A DNA stretch of 64,000 nt from contig JAURVB010012621.1 of assembly GCA_033002965.1 (NCBI GenBank), forward strand, positions 124,001 to 188,000. The letters run 5' to 3'. Below the pieces are notes generated by a model. That model did no database searches, was not told the origin of the DNA, and was given only the letters and a program-made list of their open reading frames with translations. This DNA is from Piper betle (Eukaryota; Streptophyta; Magnoliopsida; Piperales; Piperaceae). Shown here in pieces: positions 33,780-44,177 of this stretch. Within the stretch, counting starts at the first letter, position 1. Each line of letters opens with the position of its first letter. A program made the position numbers and the translations under genes.

Positions 33780-34492
33780 TTGGATACAAATCAAGTTTTA
33801 ATTACTGAGAATGCCACTGAATGTTGTTTCTTTCCCTCACCCTTTCTCTCCCGCATCCGCCCTCCTTCCCCGCCACCGCCACCTCCGCTGCTACCGCGCC
33901 CCCCTCCCCCCCAGACCCGCCCCACCCTACGCCAGCCGCGCCCTGCCCCCCCTCCCCCCAAACCCGCCCCCCCCCCCGCCCCTCGCCCTCGCCCGCCGCG
34001 CCCCGCCTTGCGCCCGCCGCGCCTCGCCTTGCGCCCGCCGCGCCTCGCCTTGCGCCCGCCGCGCCTCGCCTTGCACCCGCCGCGGCCCGCCTCCCCCCGC
34101 CAGCCCCGTCCCGTCCCTCCCCCTGCCAGCCTCGCCCTGCGCCGGCTGCGCCCCACCCCCCTCCCCCATACCCGCCCCGCCCTCGCCCGCTGCACCTTGC
34201 ATTGCGCCCACCGTGCCCCGCCTCCCCTCGCCAGCCCCCGTCCTGTCCCTTTATGCTGCCACCGCCCTACCCCGCCGCGCCGCGCACGGCCCTCTCGCGT
34301 CCGGAATCGGTCCGATTTGGGCCGATTCGAATATCGGCTTCGAATCAGTTGAAATCGGCTAGAATCGGCCGATTCACGGACCGATTCAAATGAAAACCCC
34401 TGATTCAATGGGTTTTTTCGAATCAGTTTTCCTCCGATCCGAGTTCGAATCGGCTTCAATTCCGATTCGTAATCGACGATTCATGCAACCCA
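33780..34492. mobile_element. GC-rich element with 21-bp repeats and GAATCGG-rich right end
   Basis: A single AT-rich border module (CAAGTTTTAATTACTGAG) leads into about 450 bp of C-rich DNA, then GAATCGG/CCGATTC-rich sequence ending GATTCATGCAACCC near 34476-34490. The element at 36603-37556 has the same ending and the same border module. Long low-complexity frames on both strands are not genes. Confidence 0.5.
34006..34085. repeat. 21-bp tandem repeat, about four units
   Basis: Unit GCGCCCGCCGCGCCTCGCCTT, nearly perfect in three copies with a fourth variant copy. Confidence 0.9.
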
Positions 34493-35855
34493 GGTTGGAT
34501 GTCTGAAATGCACTCTTAAAGGAACAACTTCAAGAAGGAGCTCAAATGTATGACAGAAAATCCGGGTTTGTTCATGATCAATACTGTGACCATATATATG
34601 TCAATTGATGAGGAAAAAATCCTTATATATATATATATATGGGCTCAAGGAGCCCTCCAAAGCTTATTGTACATCATATTTGTACTTTATTTATTGATTT
34701 TGATTTTGATTTTGTAGGATCGACAAACATATAAGATATAGCATCTATCTTGATTCACACGGCGAGAACCAACTTTGCTACGAAAGACATGCCTGGTTCA
34801 ATTTCTAATTCACCTGAGGCTTGCCTACGTTCATGCACCACAGTAACATATTGAGCTTCACGCTATTTAGCAATGGTGTTACATGCAAGGAATATTTGAC
34901 GTGTCTTGAAAAAGATGAAGAAGAAATATTTGATGCCTTAGCATAGTTTTAATTTTTTTTAATTCTATAAATTCTTTGAATCAACTCTACTCTAGGCTTC
35001 TCTAGTCAAATTTAATAAATGACTCTCGTCAACATACATATTTTATGATTGATTGATTCAGTTTTTCCAAATCAAATAAAAAAGGTTTTCAAGATATATT
35101 ATTTTTCTTTTAGTTTAGTTAAATCAATAATTTAAAGTAATATAAATCATGTATTTATCAATTTCAAGTGTTAAATTAAACAGTATTTACTAATTGGGAA
35201 AAATTAAAGGGAGCCCCATCCTATATAATTTATATGAGCTATATTTCTAATTTAAAATTTTTTTAGTAAGTCCCACAAAATAATATTTATATATATTAAA
35301 AGTAAAGTGTATGAGTAGGAGGTTGATAGTTTTTTTATTTTGATATTATTATGGCTCACTTTTAGATTTTTTTAAAATGCACTAGTTAATAATATTTTAA
35401 AATTAAAATTCATTACAATTATTTTGATATTTAAGATGAACGAGTTAGAAACATTAAATTGAATTAAAAATTATAAATACTCTTATTATTTATCTTCTAC
35501 TTATTTATATAGATTTTGAGTAGCGAGGCCCACTAAATTGCTCTAAATAAAATGTTTAGTTTATATAAGCTGCATGCATTGTAACGCATGTATATAAGGT
35601 TCTTATTAATTTGATATATCCTTTTTATTTGTTAGAATGAAAATTAATATAAATAATTTCGGATCAGCTCGAAAATGACTCTGTTCAAAACCTATCAAGT
35701 CGATTCCAAATTCCCAAGTTTTTAAACTATAGAAAGGAACACTCAAGATCTACTTTAGATCATCTACACGGTGAAGTTTTGAATTCTGCTTCGGGAGATT
35801 GTTTTTATGATTTCACGACGACCTTGAACAGATTACAAGAACCAATTATGCGAGA
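34493..35855. other. AT-rich intergenic DNA
   Basis: Includes a (TA)n run near 34625 and an AT-rich segment (34975-35200) resembling the MITE-like repeats at 55620, 61430 and 62310 (shared words AATCATGTATTTATCAATTTCAA). No coding region is supported. Confidence 0.5.
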
Positions 35856-35859
35856 ATGA

Positions 35860-36075
35860 TCAATAATTTTTCCATCGTAGAGCTATTATTTCCCCTTCAC
35901 AGTCATTCAGATGTTTTTGTATCGAGATGCTCTCACAAGTGCGGGATATTGGATATTCATGTCTGCTCTCAGCATAATTTTCATTGTTGTCTTTGAACCG
36001 CTTCTGCCAGTACTGCATTTCATCACTAACCACAATCCCATTGGATGAAATCGCCCAAGAGTTTGACCATTTCAT
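35860..36075 (-). CDS. hypothetical short open frame, 71 residues
   Basis: Starts at a true ATG (MKWSNSWAISSNGIVVSDEM) and reads with non-repetitive composition to TAA. No domain is recognised. On the same strand just upstream, about 36170-36300 also reads open for about 40 codons (ELLVKLLGIIAVDVMFGR and onward) in another frame. Both pieces could be exons or remnants of one unknown gene. No splice sites were confirmed, so this is a weak call. Confidence 0.25.
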   Translation of the reverse strand: MKWSNSWAISSNGIVVSDEMQYWQKRFKDNNENYAESRHEYPISRTCESISIQKHLNDCEGEIIALRWKNY

Positions 36076-36602
36076 TGGTACGTAGGCCTTGAAGATTAAT
36101 TCCCAGTTTCTGGATGCATGTTTTTCAAGGGCGGCGTTACAAGGTCTTTAAGCATCATTAGAGCTGCTCAAGCTTCAAGCTTAATGTCACGTCCTCTGAT
36201 TAATCTGAACAAAGACACTTTGACAAGGATGCCAAGCATTCTACCAAACATAACATCAACAGCAATAATGCCAAGAAGCTTAACTAAAAGCTCTTCTTTG
36301 ACGACTAGCTATCGGCCAACTCTTATAAAATGCAGCTTTCCTGACTTTCCGGTCGCCCATGGCGGCTACCGCTTGTTGGGTCTTTGGTCACTGGAATTCC
36401 TCTCGTGTAAGAGCGATGAGCAAGATTAAAAATTGAACGATTCGAGTGAAAAATATACTCATTTCCGAAAATAGGTTATATAGACACAAATACCCTCATA
36501 ACCCAACTCTAACATGAGCCAAAGAAAGAGGAACCTTACCCTACCCTCGTCCTCAACTCCCCAGTTGGGTGGGAGGGCAATGTTCACCGCAAGAACACAA
36601 CA

Positions 36603-37556
36603 TTCGGTTGCATGAATCGGAATCGGAATCGGAATCGGAATCGAAATCGGAATCGGTTTTTCAGGGAGTCAGAATCGAAATCGGAATCGGTTTGAATCGG
36701 CCAAGAATCGGTTCAGTTGAATTAGTCCAAATTAATTTAATCGGTCATATATAATAATTTAATAATTTATAATATAAATATATTAAAATTGGGTATTGAT
36801 GTTATTTTGATATTATTATGTGTATTATAGTTTATGATATTTTTAAATATTTTTTAAGATTTTTTAAATTATTTAGAATTAATTATTATTTTTGACTCGA
36901 GTTAGACTCGAGTCAACTTTTAATTACGAGAATACCACTCTTTACCCCCTGCCGCCGCCGCCGGCCCGGTCGGTGGCGAGTCTCGCGGCGGCGATGTTGG
37001 AGGATGTTGGCAGCCTGGTATGATGAACAGTCGGCGGCCCGGAGTCGGCGGCGAGTCGACAGCGATTTGTGCGTCACAGCCCGATTCGGTCCGGCCACAC
37101 GTCGGCGGCAACGTTGCGAGGTCGGCGGCGAGGTCGGCAGCCCGGTCGGCGGCGAGCCCGGAGTCGGGGACGCACGACAGAGGGCGGAAACGGGCGTGGT
37201 GGACAGACGAACGGCGGCGGTGGACAGACGAACGGCGGCGGTGGACAGACGAACGGCGGCGGTGTGGGAAGCGGGTTTGATTTTAGGTTTTTAAAATCCA
37301 AATTACCATTTTACCTATGCTTAAATAATTTAATAAAAATCATAACTAGGGTATTTTGGTAATTTCCTAAAAAAACCGATTCCGATTTAAATTGGCCGAT
37401 TCCAAATTAAATTCGAGTCGGAATCGGCCGAAAATCGCCGATTCATGGCTCGATTCGGGGCCGACCGAGTCGGCCCCGAAAACGGATTGGCGTGATGCCG
37501 ATCCGATTTAAATTGGCTGATTCCGCACGGAATCGGCCGATTCGTGCATCCGAGAT
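36603..37556. mobile_element. 954-bp GC-rich element with GAATCGG terminal inverted repeats
   Basis: The left end CGGTTGCATGAATCGG (36605) matches the reverse complement of the right end (CCGATTCGTGCATCCG, about 37537-37552) with two or three mismatches. Inside are (GGAATC)n-like runs (36615-36690), a GACTCGAG border module (36895-36925), a GC-rich core and a 21-bp tandem repeat. No transposase is encoded. Confidence 0.6.
37198..37262. repeat. 21-bp tandem repeat, three perfect units
   Basis: Unit GGTGGACAGACGAACGGCGG plus one C, repeated three times. It has the same period as the repeat at 34006 but a different sequence. Confidence 0.95.
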
Positions 37557-38639
37557 TCAAACAACTCAATAACATACCTATTCATCTAAGATTAAAGTTC
37601 AAACCTTAATTTTCAAAAGCGATGCAATTTTTTTAAGGGCCCGTTTGGATTAAAAGATTATGATAGAACAGAAAAGAAAAAAGATTTGAGAAAGAAAAAG
37701 AAAAGAAAAGAAAGAGAAAACATTTTTTTATATAAAAAGAAAAAGAAAAGAAATATTATTACAAGTGTTTGTATCAACCAAGAAAACTTTGAGATAGAAA
37801 ATTTATTAAATTTTAATGGGTTAAACCAAAACAAGTCGAATCAATATTTGAAGTTAAATTTAATAAATTATATTTTAAATATGTTAAGTTGCTATATTTA
37901 TTTTCTTAGTAGTAACACTTTACGACGAACAAATCAATACATGATAATACATTGATAACTAAAATAATCAACTAATTATTTTGTACCACTTGAAAAACAT
38001 GAAGATTTAAGGCATGGGTGACGTAAAAAAAGTATCAAACTAAAATGTAAAACTAATACAATAATTTTTTCTTGCGTTTGAAGTGAGAAAATTGGGCATG
38101 AAGCGTTTTCTAGCTAGCCTACTATCCAAGAAAATAAGTTTCCGCATCCTTTCATTTCCTTCTTAACCAAACATGTGAAGATTTGAAAAACTACAATTTT
38201 CTTTTTCTTTCTATTACTCTCTGTTTAACCAAACAGACCCTACAGGAAGATTTGTTTCTGAAAATTTTTGTTTTGGGTTTTCTTGCATTGGTTTGAATGG
38301 GGTAAGATTGACAAGGGTATTTTGTCCAATTAACTCTTCTTGGAATAGAGCTCTTATTCCTTTTTCTCAACCACTTCAGCAAACATACAACATACAACCT
38401 TGCTAAGAAATCCAGATTTGAGTTGGTGTCAGATCAATCATGTCAGCTACAAAGTCAACACACGGTTTCTACAGGTATAATATTCAACCTGCTTGAACGA
38501 GCCCCCAAAACTCCCATCTGTCGATCTCCCTCTTTCAATAGATACAAAGTTTGTGAGGCTATAATGCCATTACCCAAATCAAATACAGCCTCAATCTAAA
38601 CAACCAATCTCCAAATTCTCCGCTATTACTTCCCCTTCC
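37557..38639. other. AT-rich upstream region of the LysM kinase
   Basis: The text GGGCCCGTTTGGATTAAAAGA (37638) and its counterpart TTTAACCAAACAGACCCT (38222) form distant inverted ends, suggesting an AT-rich non-autonomous transposon of about 0.6 kb. The last 200 bp before 38640 is the likely promoter and 5'UTR of the LysM gene; no TATA box stands out. Confidence 0.4.
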
Positions 38640-40566
38640 ATGGATTTGCCCAAGAAGCTGCTCTGTTTCCTCTGTTTGGTGGCCTTCCATGGCCATGTTC
38701 TTGCCCAGCAACCTTACATTGGACTAGTCTACACCAACTGCGACAGCAGAGACAACTCCACCGGCGCTTTTGGTTACAGCTGCAATGGCGAGAGCAGATC
38801 ATGCCAAGCTTACCTCATCTATCGATCCATCCAACCATACACCTCCGTGGAATCCATTTCCACCCTATTGAGCGTCGACCGGTCTGAGCTAGCTGAGATC
38901 AACTCGGTGCCTCCCTCTGAAACCTTCCCAGTCGGCCAAGAGGTGATTGTTCCGGCGACCTGCTCCTGCTCTGGCCAGTATTACCAGGCCAACGCCTCCT
39001 TCACAGAAGTTGCCGGTGCTACGTACTTTAGCCTTGCCAACGCCACATACCAGGGGCTCTCTACCTGCCATGCACTGCAAGAACAGAATACCTACGGAGC
39101 TGCTGATTTGATTCCCGGATTGGAGATCAATGTGCCGCTCAGATGTGCTTGTCCTACTAGAAACCAGAGCAATGATGGTGTGAGGTACTTGTTATCTTAC
39201 CCTGTGCAGGAAGGGGACTCTATATATGATATAAGTATCAGGTTTGGAGTGGAGATGCAGAGTGTCCTTGATGCTAATGAGCTCTCTTTGCGGGAAGCTG
39301 GTAGCGTCCAGTTCTTCACTACACTATTGGTTCCTCTGAGAGATCCGCCTTCAGTTTCCCAAACCATTGCTCCCCCTCCTACTTCACCATCATCCCCACC
39401 ACCCCACCACCCCCAACGTCGGGGTCATCTGATTCTAATAGAACATGGGTTTATGTGGTCATTGGTGTTGCAGTTGCTGTTGTTGTTGTGTCATGCTTGA
39501 TCGTTGGTTTTTGCATCTATTCCAGAAATAAAAGAAGACAGCTGGTGTGAGTATTGTGTCTGATGATTTCAAAGACATTGAAAAGCTGGAGCAGTGGAGA
39601 TGCCCAAGGAGCTTGTGATGGGCATGTCCGATATTGGCCAGACATTGAAAGTATACGCATATGAAGAGCTTAAACTGGCAACTGATGATTTTAGCTCCAA
39701 ATGCATTGTGGGAGGATCAGTCTACAAAGGTGCCATCAAAGGAGATTTGGCTGCCATTAAGCAGGTCAATGGAGATGTCACAGAAGAAGTTAACCTGCTG
39801 AAAAAGATCAACCACTTCAATCTGATCAGGCTTTCTGGGGTTTGCTTTGGAGAAGGTCATTGGTACCTTGTATATGAGTTTGCTGAGAAGGGGCCACTTA
39901 GTAGTTGGATCCATAATGCGGACAGTTCACAAACTTTGAGTTGGCTTCAGAGATTGCAGATAGTTTTGGATGTTGCCACTGGACTCAACTATCTTCACAG
40001 CTACACCAAACCTGGTTATGTGCACAAAGATGTGAACAGCAGTAACATTCTCTTGGATGCCAACTTCAGGGCAAAAGTAGCAAACTTTGGCATGGTGAGG
40101 AGCACGCAAGGGCAAGATGGAGGTGACTTCCATTTGACAAGCATATAGTCGGCACAAAGGGGTATTTGGCTCCAGAGTACTTGGAAAATGGACTTATATC
40201 TCCAATGCTTGATGTCTATGCATTTGGGGTATTGATGGTTGAGGTTATCACCGGGAAGGAAGCAGTAATCCATTGGGGTGGTGGAGACATGCTATTGGCA
40301 GATGCATTTAGAGGCCTTTTGGCAAAGAGAAGTTACAAGAAGAGCTGGTGGAATTCATGGATCCTAGCTTGGGAGGTGACTACCCGCAAGAGGTGGTTCT
40401 TGTCATGGCTAAATTGATTCACCGATGCTTGCTGAAGGATGCCATGGCTAGGCCAAGCATGGATCAAGTGGTGCAATCTCTAACAGGACTGCTAAATGCT
40501 TCTTTGAGTATGGAATTTCCAAGTGAAGAAATTGATGAGTCTAGAAGCTTTATCGCTGATAAATAG
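38640..40566 (+). pseudogene. LYK4/LYK5-like LysM receptor-like kinase, frameshifted
   Basis: Single-exon plasma-membrane receptor of the chitin-sensing LYK4/LYK5 type, which signals with CERK1. A signal peptide (1-22) is followed by QQPYIG, three LysM domains separated by CxC pairs (C108/C110 and C169/C171), a Pro-rich stretch, one membrane helix (YVVIGVAVAVVVVSCLIVGF) with RNKRR stop-transfer residues, and a kinase domain. The kinase keeps AAIK, but the catalytic loop is HKDVNSSN and the DFG position is NFG, so it is a pseudokinase, as usual in this class. Five frame breaks occur near 39405 (C run), 39546, 39592, 40140 and 40330. Each one fits a single-base deletion, and no other stop is found between them. 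The protein therefore looks almost intact apart from indels: a very young pseudogene or assembly errors. Confidence 0.88.
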
Positions 40567-42156
40567 CTGGCTTGCTCTTTTGCCCAAATGGTTGTACGTG
40601 TGTATCCCATAGATTAGTTTCCTTTTTTATTCAAGATGAAATTCTGTTGTAGTTACTTTGCCTGCAGATCCAAGAGTGTTCCACAATCCAAAGATGCAGA
40701 TTACTCTATGTTCCATGTCTTGATAATATTTTATTTTTGTAGTCTTGTTTTTCAATTCAACTAAGTTTGTATTAGTTATACCTCAACCTGCTTTTGCATT
40801 TGCACTATTGTCCAATGCTTTTGCTTGCATTGGACAATAAGGGAGAAAATCAGTAAATTTTGCATTAGTAGGGGCAGAAGCCGAGCTTTTAACCCGAGTC
40901 CAGCTTGATCATTAGTTCATAAAAACTTTAAAAAAAATCATGAAAATGTCCAAAATTACTTCAAGAAGGCCTCAATCACTAGACCGAAACATTGAAGGCT
41001 TTTCACCCATTTTTTCACACTTGTATAATATTATTATTTTGTGATTTTATTGCATGAAAATTTAATAATACAGTCTAACATTTTTTGGAAAGTCTAATGA
41101 ACTCAGCCAGAGCCGGAGCTTTTGCCGAGTCGACTCTATTCACCCCCGAGCCGAAGAGGCTCGAGTTGAAACCCCATATCTGTCATAAACTTGAACGTCT
41201 GCCCTAAATTCGTAAAATGGATAATTCTGACCCTTACAATTGCCAAGTCCAACCCTCCGCTGTTCTTCTCCGGCGGCAGCGCGGGCGACGGCCACGCCGG
41301 CGGCGGCCGGTGTCCTACTCTTATCCACCGCCCGTCCTCATCACTTCATCAGCCCTTGTCTCGTACCTGCTCAATCTCTTATTCCCTTTTTTTAAAAAAT
41401 TTTCATGAATCAGATTAAATGTCGTGTTTTTTATTCTTCGAGTTGATGGAATTTAGCTCATTCAAGCAGTTCTATAGATTGATTTTGCATTTTTTGGATT
41501 GATGCAGTTTATTTGGGTGGGAAATTGGCGGTATCTGTTAATGTCAGACCATTAAGATTGGTTGTATATGTGATGTGATTTTGGAGATGGGAGGTTGAGG
41601 TTGAAAAAATTTTAGAATCGGAATTGTTATGCAGTCGCAATTATCTTTTGTGGTTTGATTTTTTTAATATAAATAATGTTATTATTTTGATTGGTTGACA
41701 TGAGCAAAATTTGCCTCTTAATGCCCTTAGAAGATTAGGCCTTTTAAGTAAGGGTATGCTTTAATTTTTGCTTATAGGTGGATTTGAACCCTAAAAGCTT
41801 AAGCCTTTATGAAAAAAAGTGTTCTTTTAATACTTGTCTTACAAATATGAAGATGCATGATCTGACCGCTGATATTTAGTGGCACATGCGGGTACGTATC
41901 ATGGCCACAATTATTTGTGATGAATGGATGATAATTATGAGGTTGTCTTTGTTTTTTAGATGCAGTTTGGGGCTGAAAGCTAGTGTGTCTTTTCTCTGTG
42001 TGCTTCTCCAGGTTGCGTGATGTTTTGAGTGAATTTATTAGGTCTGTGGGTGTTTTCATGGCATGAATGATTTTGTATGTGGTTGTTATATATTCTGAGA
42101 AATGGCTAACACCAAAAATATATTTACCTAGTGGGTATGACTGTTCTGCAGGTTAA
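40567..42156. other. spacer with TCGAG-like patch and probable 5'UTR of the FAR1-type gene
   Basis: 40870-41165 has inverted GCCGAGC/GCTCGAG-rich ends like other dispersed elements. The GC-rich patch 41265-41320 and the acceptor TTCTGCAG|GTTAA just before 42157 suggest a 5'UTR exon and intron of the following FAR1-like fragment. No coding sequence is supported. Confidence 0.4.
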
Positions 42157-42395
42157 ATGGAGGGACAACTGGGTGAAGACACGGTAAATGAGCCGTTGGT
42201 TGATAAAGAACAGGAGAATGGAGTCGGTGGAACGACAGATGTGATGTAGCTATACCAAAATTAGGGATGACTTCCTAAACAATTGATGATGCTTATGAGT
42301 ATTACAGTCTCTATGCTCTTCAAGTGGGATTTAAAGTTGTTAAAAGAAGTTCAGAATGCAGAGAAGCTACATCACATCATATAAGGCTTTCAAAG
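42157..42395 (+). pseudogene. FAR1/FHY3-related (FRS) N-terminal fragment
   Basis: ATG at 42157 begins MEGQLGEDTVNEPLVDKEQ. After a frame change near 42240 the sequence reads IPKLGMTS, a TAA stop, then TIDDAYEYYSLYALQVGF and KVVKRSS. This is the start of the FAR1 DNA-binding domain of the FAR1-related (FRS) family, which derives from MULE transposases. At least one frameshift and one stop break it, and no WRKY-GCM1 zinc cluster, MULE transposase core or SWIM domain follows. It is a small remnant. Confidence 0.65.
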
Positions 42396-42446
42396 GTGAG
42401 TATTACCTCGATAAAATCAACCTCATATAAGGCTTTCAAAGGTGAG
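42376..42446. repeat. short tandem duplication in the FAR1-like fragment
   Basis: The segment CATATAAGGCTTTCAAAGGT is present twice, 45 bp apart, with a splice-donor-like GTGAGT after each copy. Confidence 0.85.
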
Positions 42447-42964
42447 TCAAGTTGAACTTTAGCTGATAGTTAATTTTTTATGATGTGGTGTTAACACTAT
42501 GTTAGGCCCAGTTATATATATATCCTTTCTTATAACTTAGAGCGCTGAGGTTTCTCTTATAAATTGTATTATGCGATCATGATTTGTGTAGTCTAGCATG
42601 TGGTAGGTGTGCTATATTTAACAGAATTCTGAAGAACTGAGGGTGATTGTGGTGGTAATAATAGAAGAAAGTTTTTTCACTGGTGCAATGACAAACCTAG
42701 TTGTTAGTCGATAAATACTGATGATTACTTAATTTGTGACTTGGAGGGTTTGTTTGTATCATATTTTTATAAATCATTTCTGAACTAATGACCTTTTCTG
42801 AGAAATAATCTTGCATAGTCTTCCGGTATCTAGACTTGAGAATATGCTGTATGGAGAGGAGCGCTAAGTTGGATACACTCTTTAGCAGACAATTAATTAC
42901 AAAGTAAAGGATACACATAATATGAATTTGGAAAGAAAAGCATTGCAAATTGTTCGAATTGTAG

Positions 42965-44015
42965 GTGACAACAGTGTGTTCCCTGTCATATCAATTTACA
43001 TTTATGAACTTTTCCAGAGCAGGTGTGACATCTTGCACAATTTCTGCTCCTCCTTTGTCTGATGAAGTGGCTAGGATCTTGCTACCATTGATCAATTATC
43101 TCGTGCTCTTATATCCGTTGGTTGTCTGGCAAGTCTCTTTACACAAGATTCTTTTTTGCACCAGGATTTCTCACCCCTGAGCATTTTGCTGGCTATCTGC
43201 GTATCCTTGTTGGTCCACAGAGCCTGCAAAGCTTGAACTTATTTGTGATGCTGCCATCGCTAATCAGGTCATCCCTGACATACATAATATAACTCTCTCC
43301 CAGCTTATATATTTTTTGAGTTGATTAAAGACTCCACCTGGCCAGGAGGCCATAGCTCGTGGCTCATTGGCGCTGAAAGTTTTGAAGACTGGAAAAGGAA
43401 CCTTTAGCGCTAAGCAAGTTGCACGGGTTGAATCTTTTAAATTGTTCCATGATGTATATCTTGCTTTTGTCCAAGAACGCAGAGAGCGGGCAGATAACAT
43501 CATCAAGCGACCAACTATTCAGATACAGGAGCGAGAGAGCTTCAAAAATGAGTCATCCATGAGTAGAAATCAGTTTCATCCAGTGTCTGCTTTTAAGCCG
43601 CTACTAATTCAATGTTTTAACCACCGCTGTTGCGAGAGAGGCAGCAGGTGAACCTGCTCCAATTCTCACTTTCAAATCTTTGGAGGTTGCCATTGAGCTA
43701 TTTGGTGAAGATGTTAACTTGGAGCACAAGCTTCAGTACATCCATATTGGAGACAATTTACAACACATTCGTGCATGGGTTGAATGTAAGCTACATATAT
43801 TTCAGAGGTCTGGAGATGAAGTAACGGCTGTGCGATATCATAGAATGCATGATGCTTTGGGTGGAGTTCAAATTGGGAGATATGTTTCCTTCCCTTGCAC
43901 GCAACCAGCTGTGGTTGGTCTTGGAGCTTCTTCCTTTTACCTGCGCCCCTTCACATCAGAAGCATACGAACATCTGGTTGAGTATGTGCAACGAGTTCTT
44001 TCTCTCTTATATTAG
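42965..44015 (+). pseudogene. unrecognised gene remnant, coding-like blocks in several frames
   Basis: Several coding-like blocks follow one another: GVTSCTISAPPLSDEVARIL with LPLINYLVLLYPL (43025-43120), EPAKLELICDAAIANQ (43220-43267), EAIARGSLALKVLKTGKGTF and onward to DNIIKRPTIQIQERESFKN (43347-43555), and LTFKSLEVAIELFGEDVNLE through FYLRPFTSEAYEHLVEYVQ (43663-44003). Composition is that of a real conserved protein, with possible GT donors at CAATCAG|GTC (43267) and GAAT|GTAAG (43790). I do not recognise the family. Frame changes and missing start suggest a decayed gene or an unresolved exon-intron model. It lies between two LysM kinases and is not obviously related to either. Confidence 0.5.
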
Positions 44016-44177
44016 GGGTATGTGTTCAGGATTTAAATATCTACTCTTGCTTGCTTTGCCATGATTGTGCAATGCAAATTTTTTCCTCCTATCTATGTCT
44101 ATTGTCCAACACTGATTTTCTTAAAATGTGAATAAAAAAATATTATATCTGAGGTTGCAACTAAATTTTTATTTATG

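Noticed and set aside
33780..34459. Pro-rich frames of about 190-220 codons
   Set aside because: They are produced by C-rich tandem repeats and are open in all frames; this is not a Pro-rich cell-wall protein because no signal peptide or regular hydroxyproline motif is seen.
36605..36700. CRISPR-like repeats of GAATCGG
   Set aside because: A simple short-period tandem repeat without spacers, in a plant nuclear context.
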